From assembly GCA_029783825.1 (NCBI GenBank), contig JAREIK010003430.1:94610-158609 (forward strand): a DNA stretch of 64,000 bases, written 5' to 3'. Positions 26,786-38,800 of this stretch are shown in pieces (within the stretch, counting starts at the first letter, position 1; each line of letters begins with the position of its first letter). Position numbers and translations under genes: made by a program. The notes under the pieces were generated by a model. It saw nothing but the letters and a program-made list of their open reading frames with translations. It made no database searches and was not told the DNA's origin. The stretch comes from Sapria himalayana (Eukaryota; Streptophyta; Magnoliopsida; Malpighiales; Rafflesiaceae).

Positions 26786-26795
26786 ATTCATTATA
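26781..26795. other. Satellite orientation switch 3 (minus to plus)
   Basis: Minus text CCCAAATTGATTCA passes into plus text ATTCATTATAATTTTTAA. The five bases ATTCA at 26786-26790 fit both sides, which suggests a microhomology join. Confidence 0.7.
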
Positions 26796-27855
26796 ATTTT
26801 TAATATTCATTTTAATTATTTTTTAGTTTTTTTTATAGAAATATTAATTACAAAATAAATAATGAGTGAGACATATATAATTTAAGTAAATTATTATTTA
26901 TTAAAAAAAAATATAAACTTATAAAAATAAACAAATTTTCAAAAATTTAAAATTTTATTTAGTAATATAATTTACTTTGATTTTGAATTATTTTGGGTTC
27001 TGCAAATATATTATAATTAATATCTATATTATTAATAATAGATTATTAATTTATTTTTTGCCATCAAAATAATATATATTAATAAAATTTTTTATATTGA
27101 ATTTACATCAAATATAATTATTATGATTATTATAACTAAGTATTGTATTCAAATTTTAGAACTATTAAAAAAATATTATATTTTCAAAGGTTATAACCTT
27201 TGAAAATCACGAAAATTCATAAAAATAAATTTTTTGTTATTTCATTAATTAAATAAAACCTATAAACACCTAAATGTGTAAACATATAAATCAATAAACT
27301 CATTACCCCCAAAACCACAAAAAACTTAAACCATTAAATAGGTATACCCTAGATAATAAATCAAAAATCTAATTTTTATTAGTATTCATTATAATTTTAA
27401 ATATACATTTTAATTATTTATTAGTTTATTTTTATAGAAATATAAATTAAAAAATAAATTAATCGTTAGACAAATATAATTTAAATAAATTATTTTTCAT
27501 CATAAAATATATAAGCTTATAAATGGATATAAAAATTTAAAAATTTAAAAATTTAAAATTAATATATAGAAAATTATTTCACTTTGATTTTGAATCATTT
27601 TAGGTTTTGTAAAAATATTTTAAACAATATTTATCTTATTAATAGTTATTTATTAATCTTTTGCATGATCATTATTATAATATATATCAATATAAATGTT
27701 TATATTGAATATACCTGATATATAATTATTAAAATTATCATAACTAATAAAAGTATTCACATTTAAAAAAAATTAAAAATTGTTATAGTTTCAAAGGTTA
27801 TATTAAATTTTTTGTTATTTTATTTTTTAGATAAAACCTATAAACCTCTAAATGC
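26786..27855 (+). repeat. AT-rich satellite array 5 (plus orientation)
   Basis: A type-c unit (anchor near 27.26 kb) is followed by a unit whose octamer block is broken by the hAT element at CTAAATGC. The last unit is shortened around its palindromic core (AAAGGTTATATTAAATTT). It reads like type f, unlike the type-g flank on the other side of the element. Confidence 0.85.
27848..27855. repeat. hAT copy 1, left target duplication
   Basis: CTAAATGC. It is identical to the 8 bp at 31470-31477. Eight bases is the usual hAT target duplication length. Confidence 0.92.
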
Positions 27856-30800
27856 TAGGGGTGCTTATGGGATAGGACGGGATTGGGATTACAAATCTCC
27901 AGTCCCTTCCCACAGTTCGTAGATTTTTTTTTGAAGATCCAGACCCATCCAATAGGTTGAAAATATCGGGATGGGACGGTATGGAGATCGGGGATTTTGG
28001 GTAGGAGAAAACGGTTCCGGTACGGAACGGAGTTCGGACATTTTTTTCAATTTATTTTCTTCAAACCAGCCAAGTTAGTTCATGTCGAAATGTTTTGTTG
28101 TACCATTTATCATTACTTAGTTATGTATCTTTTAAACTCAAATTGGACTACTTTTGTTTTGTCAAATAGGCTGAATACCGCAAATGAGTTCCATTACCTT
28201 GTCAAAAGCTTTGATGTGCAGAAAAGGATAGATATGTTAAATAGAACGGGACTGAGTTGTGTGCTTAATTTGTTCTTTGTTTTTTCACAAGTTGGCTTTT
28301 TCAGCCGAGTGAAAGTTAACCATAATAGCAATACTATATTTTTTAAACAATTACTTACACTATTAAAGGAATAGCTAAAAATGACCACACACATTGGTAG
28401 CATCAATTACTACTTAAGTAATTGCTAAAATTAGGAAGCTTAATATAACAAAAAAATACAACTAATAACAACAATGCTAATAATCATTTCAAAGGTTCGT
28501 TTCAGAACAGCAACGAAAATCCAAACCCAATTAATTATCTCTTCTACAACTCCTCCATTTTCTTCCTCCACTATAGAAAGACAACCAAATATGAAAACAT
28601 GTTAATCATGCAGACACAAATTTCTAAGATGAAAGAGTAATAAAAAAACAAAATATTACCTTATAAAATTTAATACACCTATTCCAAATTTAGTTGGCCA
28701 ACTATAGTTGGAAGAATATTTGGATCTTGAGACCCCTCTAAAAATTGTAATTGAACCATATTTTGATTAATTTGAATGAATATAATAATTAAAAGTGAAA
28801 TTAAAATTTACAAGATTTGTATACTAACCAGATTCATTATCATCAAGGACTTGAACTAATTCTTCAATTTCAATAGGTTTGTTTGAGCTTCTCAACCAAT
28901 CTTGTAGACATATGAGAACTTCAGCTGTAATAGGTATTAAAGAACTCCTAAATTTATCTAAAGTTCCCCCCGTAGTGCTAAATGTCGATTCGTACACCGT
29001 AGTAGATGCTTGGATAGCAAATACATATCTTGCTATATTTTCCAAAGAAGGATACCTAACCTCATTTACCCTCCACCAGTTTAAAAGATCAAAATCAATT
29101 CTATTTTTTTCAAATTTGTCCTCCAAGTACCTATCCAACTCTCCCAAAGCTGCAACTTCTTGTTCTTTCTCCAATTCAACAAAAAAAATCTTCAACATAA
29201 GTATCACTACCATCAAAGAAATCATCATTTTTCTTCAACATAGTAGAAGAGAAATCATCTTCTTTTGATTCATCTTCATTTAAATCTTTATAATCATCCA
29301 TCATCTGATTTGAAGCATTTATAACCTTTTTCACCAAATTTTTAGCCAATTACTCTCCATAATTCTAAGTGTACTTAACCTTGAGATATTTGAGCTTATA
29401 TCTAGGATCCAACACTACTGCTAAAAAAACATAATATTTGTTGACTGAAGAGAACCCCAATATTTGTTTAATTTATGCCTCATTTTCATACGCACTTCAT
29501 ACACCATTGTATCTCTACTATTTTCACAAAGCTCAATTTTTTTCAAAATATGAATAATCTCAGGAAAATAAACATGAGAGGTAGAATATTATGAGCCATA
29601 AAATTTACAAGTTACCTCATAAAAAGTTTTCAAGAAACTAGCCAAAATTTTGGCATTTGTTTAGTCTCTCTCAGTTGGAACGTTTAAACCAAACTCCTTC
29701 AAAAACAATTTGTCTTTGTCATCCAACTTATCAAATTCTTTTTGATATTTTATATCAGTTTTTAGCATCAAATAAGTTGAATATTATCTTGTAGTACATT
29801 CTAATTACAATGAAGATCCATATGTCAAGTTTGCTTCTTCAACACATAACTTAAACATATCTAATCTTTTAGGAATGCTACTCACATTTTTCACCACACC
29901 TATAATTCTTTTAATAGCACCCTCAACTACTGGAATGCCAGCTGTGACAATTATGTTTAGGATATGAGCACAACATCTCATATGAAAATGCTCGCCTCTC
30001 ATAGGTACAACACTTTTCTTCACAAGCCTTTTTTTCAATTGTTCAACCGCAACATCATTATTTGATGCATTGTCAACATAATGAACATCAACTTTCTCAA
30101 ACCCCATTCATTCATGCAAAACTCAGTAGCATTTTTAATATTAACTCCAAAATTACTTTTAATTACACAAAAGTTCAAAAGTCTTTTATGCACATTCCAT
30201 TGAGAATCAATGAAATGAATAGTCAAACATATATAATACAAATTTTGAATGCTATTCCAAGTGTCGGTAGTCAATGAAAATCTACAACAATGAGATGATA
30301 TGCTATCAAATTATTTTTTTTCCTTCACGAACAAAGAAAAACAAGCCCTCAACACAGAGTGCATAGATGGAATTTTAAATTGAGACACAGTAACTTCACA
30401 AAACTCATTAAACTCATCCCTCTCAAAAAAACTCAATTTAAACTCATTAAATTGAGGCAATTCATCTTTTATGATCATTTTCACCAAAGCCTCCCAAAAT
30501 AGTTGTTGATTAATTTTCCAACAAGTTAATTTGTTATCCGTTGAACTAGTACCTTTAGTAAAACTCAACAAAGATTGTGACCTGTCTTGACCTTTGTGAG
30601 CTTCTATTAATTCTTTTTTGTGTGGAAATTTCCTACAAGTCTTTCTCAAGTATTTCCATAAACCCGAAGTATCTTTATCACTTTTTTCCAAGTATTCTTT
30701 CCTACACCATATACAAGTTGCCCTACTAGTTTCATTTCGCTCTGAATCAACTAATATCTCAGAAGTTTCCCAAGCAGCAGAGTTATACTTTTTATGAGCT

Positions 30801-31469
30801 TGAGGTTCAGATGTACCTTGACTTTCTTTTACAATTGGAATTGAAGAACCTGCCATAACAATATGAGGGTTCGTGAAAGGATGATGATTTGATTTAGCAG
30901 TACTTTTATCATTCGAGATGTGATCATCTACAATTTATTATATTTTTCGTTTACCACTGGATTGTGCCATCTGCATTGCCATTAATTAATATGATATGTT
31001 AAGCATAAATACATATAAATATTTCAAACAAGCAAGCTCTACAAACCTGACTGTAACACATTCAGCCAACTCCTTCGGCCCAACCACAACACCACAACCA
31101 ATACTCAACAAAACTGACTAAGACACATAATAATACTAATTAATCACTAAATTCTCGTCAGAAAAACAAACCAAAAGGCTGGTGGCATCTGAGACATGGT
31201 GGAGGAACCCAGAAGTGCGACGGAAAAGGGCTGGACCTAACTGAACATGGTTGGAATAGCATGAGGCGGCCTGGTTCTAGTATCAGTTTTTAAGGATAGG
31301 ATGGTTCTCGGGATGGATATTGCTTAATATCCGGAACCATCCCAAAAGAAAAAATACGTGAGAGAATTGAACGGGAAAAGTCAAAGTCAACAGATTTTCT
31401 CAATCCCGATTCTTTCGGGAAAAGACTTCGGGATGGGTCGAGAATCTTCTAGTCCCATGAGCAGCCCAA
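27856..31469 (-). mobile_element. hAT (Ac-like) DNA transposon, copy 1, dead
   Basis: A 3,614-bp element bounded by an exact 8-bp target duplication. Its ends are TAGGGGTGCTTATGGG (left) and, read inward from the right, TTGGGCTGCTCATGGG, which match at 13 of 16 positions. Both ends carry GC-rich subterminal motifs of the GGGATGGG / CGGGA kind, for example near 27875-28030 and 31290-31440. Such motifs are the likely transposase binding sites in hAT elements. The transposase runs on the minus strand and is broken many times. The element sits inside the octamer block of a satellite unit. Its non-coding 3' part (27856-28823) contains a long antisense frame (27997-28374 +), discussed under findings. 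The left flank looks like a type-f unit and the right flank a type-g unit, so the satellite has recombined close to the element while leaving the target duplication intact. Confidence 0.93.
28824..30982 (-). pseudogene. hAT transposase pseudogene, copy 1
   Basis: Remnant of a BED-finger hAT transposase. The likely original start is at 30982; a tandem stop follows 14 codons later (30935-30940). The longest piece, 30311-30856 (181 codons), carries the BED finger with CIWC near residue 48, but the expected zinc-binding His reads Tyr in LWKYLRKTC. It ends in a stop at KEKK. The catalytic-core motif TTDTW follows near 30261-30275 and DNASNND near 30054-30075, in different frames because of a 1-base loss near 30096-30109. 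DPRYKLKY lies near 29388-29417. The C-terminal hAT dimerisation domain is the best-kept part (28824-29228, with YPSLENIARYV and TTGGTLDKFRSSL). Further in-frame stops are at 29661-29663, 29589-29591 and 29365-29367. No active protein can be made. The family assignment is secure. Confidence 0.93.
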
Positions 31470-31477
31470 CTAAATGC
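31470..31477. repeat. hAT copy 1, right target duplication
   Basis: CTAAATGC, matching 27848-27855. It belongs to a type-g satellite unit continuing as ATTTAAAGTTAAATCAGT. Confidence 0.92.
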
Positions 31478-34400
31478 ATTTAAAGTTAAATCAGTAAACT
31501 CTTAAACCCTGTAATGCCTAAATACATAAACCATTAAACTACTAAATACTACTTAATAATTAATAAATCTAATTTTTATTGCTATTTATTATATTTTTAA
31601 AAATTCATTTTAATTATTTATTAGTGTATTTATTTAAAAATATTTATTACAAAATAAATTATGAGTGAGACAAATATAATTTAAATAATTTATTATTTAC
31701 ATAATATAAATATACGTTTATAAAAGATGTATAAATTTAAAAATTAAATATTATTATCAAATAATATAACTTACTTTAATTTTTAATCAATTTGGGTTTT
31801 GTGAATATTTTTTAATTTATATCTATCATAATATTAATAGTTTATAAATTTAATTTTTGATCATTATTATAATATCTATCAAGAAAATTATTTATATTAA
31901 ATTTATATGATATATAATTATTAATATTATTTTAACAAAATATTGTATTAAAATTTAAAAAAAATTAAATTTTTTATATTTTCAAATGTTATAACATATG
32001 AAAATGATAAAAAATTATAGGAATTTTTTTTTGTTATTTTATTTTTTTAAATAAAACCTATAAACCACTAAAAGCCTAAAAACATAAATTGCTAAACTCC
32101 TAACGACAAAACCTCTAAATACTTAAATTATTAAACTGGTATACATTAATAATATTTCATAAATCTCATTTTAATTTTAATTCAGTATAATTTTAAATTT
32201 ATATTTTAATTATTTATCAATTTATTTGATAGAAATATTAATTACAAAAGAAATTATTAGTGAGAGAGATCTAATTTAAATTAATCCAGTTTCCCTAAAT
32301 AATAAATAATAAATTTCATTTTTTTTCATTATAATTTTAAATATTCATTTTAATTATTTATTTGTTTATTTTTATAGAAATTTTTATTACAAAATAAATA
32401 TTGAGTGTACACATATAATTTAAATAATTTATTTTTCATCAAAGGAAATATATACGCTTTTAAAAGAAGTATAAAAATAAGTATTATTAAAAATTAAAAA
32501 TTATTATCGACTGATATATTTTACTTTAATTTTGAATCAATTTGGGTTTAGTAAATATTTTTTAATTAATATCTATCTTATTATAAATAGTTTATTAATT
32601 TAATTTTTTATCATTATTATAATATCTATCAATAAAATTGTTTATATTTATTTTATATGATATAGAATTATTAAAATTATTATAACTAAATATTGTATTC
32701 AAATTTCAAAAAATTTTAAATATTATTAAATTTTCAAAGGTTATAACATTTGTAAATGACAAAAAATTAGAATTTTTTTTCTTATTTTATTGTTTAAATA
32801 AAACCTATAAATCACTAAATGCCTAAAAACATAAATTGCTAAACTCCTAAATGACAAAACCCCAAAATACTTAAACCATTAAACTAGTATACATTAATAA
32901 TAAATCATAAATCTTATTTTAATTTTTATTCAATATAATTTTAAATTTTTTATTTTAATTTTTTATAAGTTTATTTTTATAAAAATAATAATTACAAAAT
33001 AAATTATTAGTGAGACAGATATAACTAAAATTAAACTGGTATATCGTAAATAATAAATAATAAATCTCATCTTTTTATCATTTTAATTTTAATATTCAAT
33101 TTAATTATTAATTTTTTATTTTTGTATAGATATTAATTAAAAAATAAAATATGAGTTAGACAAATATAATTTATGAAAATTATTTTTAATCAAAAAAATA
33201 TAGATAAACTTTTAAAAAAAGAATTTTTTAAACAAAAAATTATTATATAGTAATATATTTTCCTTTGCTTATGAATCATTTTATGTTTTGTAATTATATT
33301 TTAATTGAAATCTATCTTATTAATAATAGATAATTAATTTATTTTTTGATCATTATTAAATTATTTATCACTAAAATTGTTTATGTTGAATTTATATGAT
33401 ATATAAATATAATGATTATTATAACTAAATATTTAATTCACTTTTGAAAATAATTTAAAAATTATTATATTTTCAAAGGTTATACCCTTTGAAATTATCA
33501 AAAAATAATAAAAATATATGTTTTGTTATTTCATTTTATAAATAAACCCTATAAACCACTAATTGCATACACAATTAAATCAGTAAACACCTAAACCCCG
33601 TATACCTAAATACATAAACCATTAAACTGTTATATAATACATAATAAATAATAAATCAAGTTTTTATTTCTATTTATTATAATTTTAAATATTCATTTTA
33701 ATTATTTATTAGTTTATTCTTATAGAAATATTTAATACAAATTAAATTATGAGTGCGACAAATATAATTTAAATAATTTATTGTTAATGAAATAATATAT
33801 ATATACGCTTATAAAAGATGTAAAAATTAAAAATTAAAAAATATTATCTAGTAATATATTTTACTTTAATTTTGAATCAATTTGGGTTTTGTAAATATTT
33901 TTTAATTAATATCTATCTTATTATTAATAGTTTATTAATTTAATTTTTGATCATTTTTATAATATATATCAATAAAATTATTTATATGAAATTTATATCA
34001 TATATAATTACTAATATTATTATACCTAAATATTATATTCACATTTCAAAAAATTTTAAATATTATTATATTTTTTAAGGTTATAACCTATTAAAATGAA
34101 AAAAACTTAGAAAATTTTTTTTTGTTATTTTATTGATTAAATAAACCTATAAACCACTAAATGCCAAAAAACATTAAATCGCTAAACACCTAAAAGACAA
34201 AACCTCTAAATACTTAAACCATTAAACTAGTATACATTAATAATAAATCATAAATATCATTTTAATTTTTATTCAGTATAATTTTAAATTTTTATTTTAA
34301 TTAATTTTCAGTTTATTTTTATAGAAATATTAATTACAAAATAAATTATTAGTGAGACAGATCTAATTTAAATTAAACCGGTATATCATAAATAATAAAG

Positions 34401-37400
34401 AATAAATCTCATTTTTTTTAATTTTAATTTTAAATATTAAAATTTAATTATTTATTTGTTATTTTTATTTAAATATTAATTACAAGATAAATTATGAGTT
34501 ACACAAATATAATTTATATAAATTAAATTTCATCAAAAATTATAGATAAACTTTTTAAAAGAAAAAAAAATTCAAAAAAAAGAATTATTGTATAGTAATA
34601 TATTTCGCTTTGCTTCTGAATCATTATAGGTTTTGTAATTATATTATAATTGATATCTATGCTTTTAATAATATATTATTAAGTTATTTTTTCATCATTA
34701 TTATAATATTTATCAATAAAAATGTTTATATTGAATTTATATTATATAATAATATAATAATTAGTATAACTAAATACTGTATTCACTTATGAAATAAATT
34801 TTAAAAATTATCACATTTTCAAAGGTTATAACCTTTGAAATTGTGAAAAAATAAAAAAAATATTTTTTCTTTATTATTCTATTGTTTAAATAAAACCTAT
34901 ACACCACTAAATGCCTAAGCATTTAAATCACTAAACTACAAAATCCTGATACCCCTATAAATATAATCCTTTAAATCGGTATACCCTAAATAATAATTAA
35001 TAAATTTCATTTTTATTTGTTTTCATTATAATTTAAAAAATTTATTTTGTTTGTTAAGTTTTTTATTTTTATATATGTATTAATTATAAAATAAATTATG
35101 AGTTAAAAATATAATTTATAAAAATTATTTTTCATCAAAAAATTGATAAGCTTATAAAAAGAATAAAAATTTAAAAACAAATAATTATTATTTAGTAATA
35201 TATTTTGCGTTGATTTTGAATCATTTTAGGTTTTGATATTATATTATAGTAATATCAATCTTATTCATAATAGATTTTTAATCTATTTTTTGATAATTAT
35301 TAGAATATCTATCAATAAAATTATTTATATTGAATTTATATGATATATAATTATTATGATTATTATAAATAAATATTGTATTCACTTTTGAAAAAAATTT
35401 AATAATTATTATATTTTCAAAGGTTATAATCTTAAAAAATGAGACAAAATAATAAATATAAATTTTTAGTTATTTTATTTTTTAGATAAAACCTATAGAC
35501 CATTAAATGATTTCTTACTTAAATTAGTAAGCTCATAAACCCTGAAACCCCTAAATACATAAACATTTTAACATCTATATACTACTTAATAAATAATAAA
35601 TCTCATTTTTATTTCTATTTATTATAATTTTAAATATTCATTTTAATTATTTATAGTTTAATTATTTATAAAAATTAAATAAAAAATAAATTTCGAGTAA
35701 GACAAATATTATTTAAATAATTTATTTTTAATCAAAAAAAATATAAGCTTATAAAAAGAAGGACAAATTTAAAAATTAAATATTATTATTTAGTAATATA
35801 TTTTGAATTGATTTTGAATAATTTGTGTTATGTAAATATATTTTAATTAATATTTATATTATTAATAATAGTTTATTAATTTAATTTTTGATTATTATTA
35901 TAATATCTATCATTAAAATTGTTTATATTGAATTTATATGATATATAATTACTAAGATTAATATAATTAATCTTAGTATTCAATTTTCAAAAAATTTTAA
36001 AAAATATTTTATTTTCAAAGGTTATAACCTTTGAAAATCAGAAAAAATCTAAAAAAAAAATTTTATTTTTAATATATAAATAAAACCTATAAACCACTAA
36101 ATACCTAAAAACATAAATTGATAAAGTCCTAAATGACAAAACTCCTAATTAATCAAACCATTAAACCGGTGTACCACATATAATAAATCATAAATCTCAT
36201 TTTAATTTGTATTCATTATAATTTTAAATATTCATTTTAATTATTTATTAGTTTATTTTTTATAGAAATATTAATTACATAATAAATAATGAGTGAGACA
36301 ACTATAATTTTAATAATTTATTTTTAATCAAAAAAAATATAGCATATAAAAAGAAGTAAAAATTTAAAAACAAAAAATTATTATTTAGTAATATATTTTA
36401 CTTTGATTTTGAATCATTATATATACTTTTTGCAATTATATTTTAATTGTTATTGATCTTATTAAGAATAGTTTATTAATTTATTATTTGATCAATTTTA
36501 TAAAATCTAACAATAAAATTACTTATATTGAATTTAAAAGTCTTATAATTATTAAGATTATTATAACTAAATATTATATTTATATTTGAAAAAATTTTAA
36601 AATTATTATATTTTCAAAGGTTATAACCTTCAAAAATGATAAAAAATCACAAATATAATTTTTTTATTATTTTATTATTTAAATAAAACTTATAAACCAC
36701 TAAATGCCTAAACATTTAAAATCTAGACTCCTAAACCCCAAAACCCCCTAAATACTTAAACCATTAAATCTATATAACCTATATAATAAATAATACATCT
36801 CATCTTTATTTGTATTCATTATAATTTTAAATATTCATTTTAATTATTTTTTAGTTTATTTTTATAGAAATATTAATTACAAATTAAATAATGAGTGAGA
36901 CATAAAATTTAAATAAATTTTTTTTTATGAAAAAAAATAAAAGCTTATAAAAATAAACAAAATTTCAAAAATTTAATATTTTATTTAGTAATATAATTAC
37001 TTTGATTTTGAATTATTTTGGGTTCAACAAATATATTTTATTTAATATCCATCTTAATAATAATAGTTTATTAATTTATTTTTTGATCATCAAAATAATA
37101 TATATTAATAAAATTTTTTGTATTGAATTTACATCAAATATAATTATTAAGATTATTATAACTAAGTATTTCATTCATATTTTAGAACTATTAAAAAATT
37201 ATCATATTTTAAAAGGTTATAACCTTTGAAAATCATGAAAATTCATAAAAATAAATTTTTTGTTATTTCATTGATTAAATAAAACCTATAAACACCTAAA
37301 TGTATAAACATATAAATCAATAAACTCATTAACCCCAAAACCATAAAAAACTTAAACCATTAAATAGGTATACCCTAAATAATAAATCATATATCTCTTT

Positions 37401-38790
37401 ATTATTATTATTCATTATAATTTTAAATATTCATTTTAATTATTTATCTATTTATTTTTATAGAAATATTAATTACAAAATAAATTATTAGTGAGACAGA
37501 TATAATTTAAATAATTTATTTTTCATCAAAAAATTATATGTGCTTATAAAATTTGGCAAAATTTTTAAAATAAAAAATTATTATTTAGTAATATATTTTA
37601 TTTTGATTTTGAATCATTTTAGATTCTACAATTATATTTTAATTTATATCATTTTTATTAATACTAGTTTATTAATTTATTTATTAATCAATATTATAAT
37701 ATCTATTAATAAAATTATATATTTTTTGTTATCATTATATATAATTATTAAGATTATTATAACTAAATATTGTATTCACATTTAAAAAAATTTAAAATTA
37801 TTATATTATCAAAGGTTACAACTTTCAAAAATTAAAAAAATTCAAAAAATTAAATTTTTTGTTTTTAAATTCTTTAGATAATAACTATAAATCACTAAAG
37901 GTATAAACACTTAAATCACTAAACTCATAAACCCAAAAACACCTAAATACTTAAACCATTAAGCCGGTATATCCTGAATAATAAAAAATAAATCTCAATT
38001 TTATTTGTATTCATTATAATTTTAAATAATTATTTTAATTATTTATTAGTTTATTATTATAGAATTATAATTTACAAAATAAATTATGAGTAAGAGAAAT
38101 TAATTTAAATAATTTATTTATAATAACAAAAATATAAAGTAATAAAAAAGCAAAACATTAAAAAAATTATTATTAAGAAATATATTTTAATTTGATTTTG
38201 AATAAATTTAGATTTTGCAAATATATTTTAAATAATATCTATCTTATTGATAATAGTTTATTAATTTTTTTTGTTCATTATTATTATATCTAGCAATGTA
38301 ATTATTTATATTGAATTTAAATAACTTATAATTATTAAGATTATTAAAACTAAATATTATATTTACATTTGAAAAAAATTTAAAATTATTATATTTTCAA
38401 AGGTTTTAACCTTCAAAAATTAAAAAATAATAAAAATAAATTTTTTGCTATATCATTGTTTAAATAAAACATATAAACCACTAAATGCCTAAACACCTAA
38501 ACCTCTAAACTCCTAAACCCCGAAGCCCCTAAATACTTAAACCATTAAACTCGTAAACCTTAAATATAATTTAAATAATTTTAATAAATATTAATTACAA
38601 AATAAATTATGAGTGATACAAATATAATTTAAAGATAATTGATATAATATCTATCAATAAAATTGTTTATATTTAGTTGATATTATATATAGTTATAATA
38701 ATTATTATTACTAAATATTGTATAAACATTTTTTAAAAATTTTAAAATTATTATATTTTCAATTATTATAATCTTTGAAAATTTGAAAAA
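31478..38790 (+). repeat. AT-rich satellite array 6 (plus orientation)
   Basis: Plus-strand units with anchors near 31.47 (interrupted by hAT), 32.06, 32.81, 33.55, 34.15, 34.89, 35.49, 36.09, 36.69, 37.29, 37.88 and 38.47 kb. The types read g, a', a', g, a', h, i, a, b, c, d, e. Linkers near 32.27, 33.02 and 34.36 kb, where ATCTAATTTAAATTAA joins two unit bodies without an octamer block, make units about 740 bp long. Short frames (34610-34792, 37002-37229, 37540-37785) are satellite shadows. Confidence 0.9.
35951..35977. repeat. Perfect hairpin, 12-bp arms and 3-nt loop
   Basis: The arm ACTAAGATTAAT, the loop ATA, then the exact reverse complement. In related type-a units (near 6.61, 16.91 and, inverted, 62.86 kb) the second arm position reads ATTATACATAGTATTC or similar. 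Only this copy is a perfect palindrome. Confidence 0.75.
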
Positions 38791-38800
38791 ATTATAATTT
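38780..38800. other. Satellite orientation switch 4 (plus to minus)
   Basis: Plus text (palindromic core plus AAAATTTGAAAAAA) turns into minus text TTTTTTTTTGAAAAGCGAA. The a-b-c units on either side (36.09-37.29 and 39.29-40.38 kb) mirror each other about a point near 38.28 kb, with d and e units only on the left. Confidence 0.7.

Noticed and set aside
30311..30856. 181-codon frame as a possible working BED protein
   Set aside because: It is only the N-terminal piece of a broken transposase, its finger lacks the zinc His, and the start used is internal to the ancestral frame.
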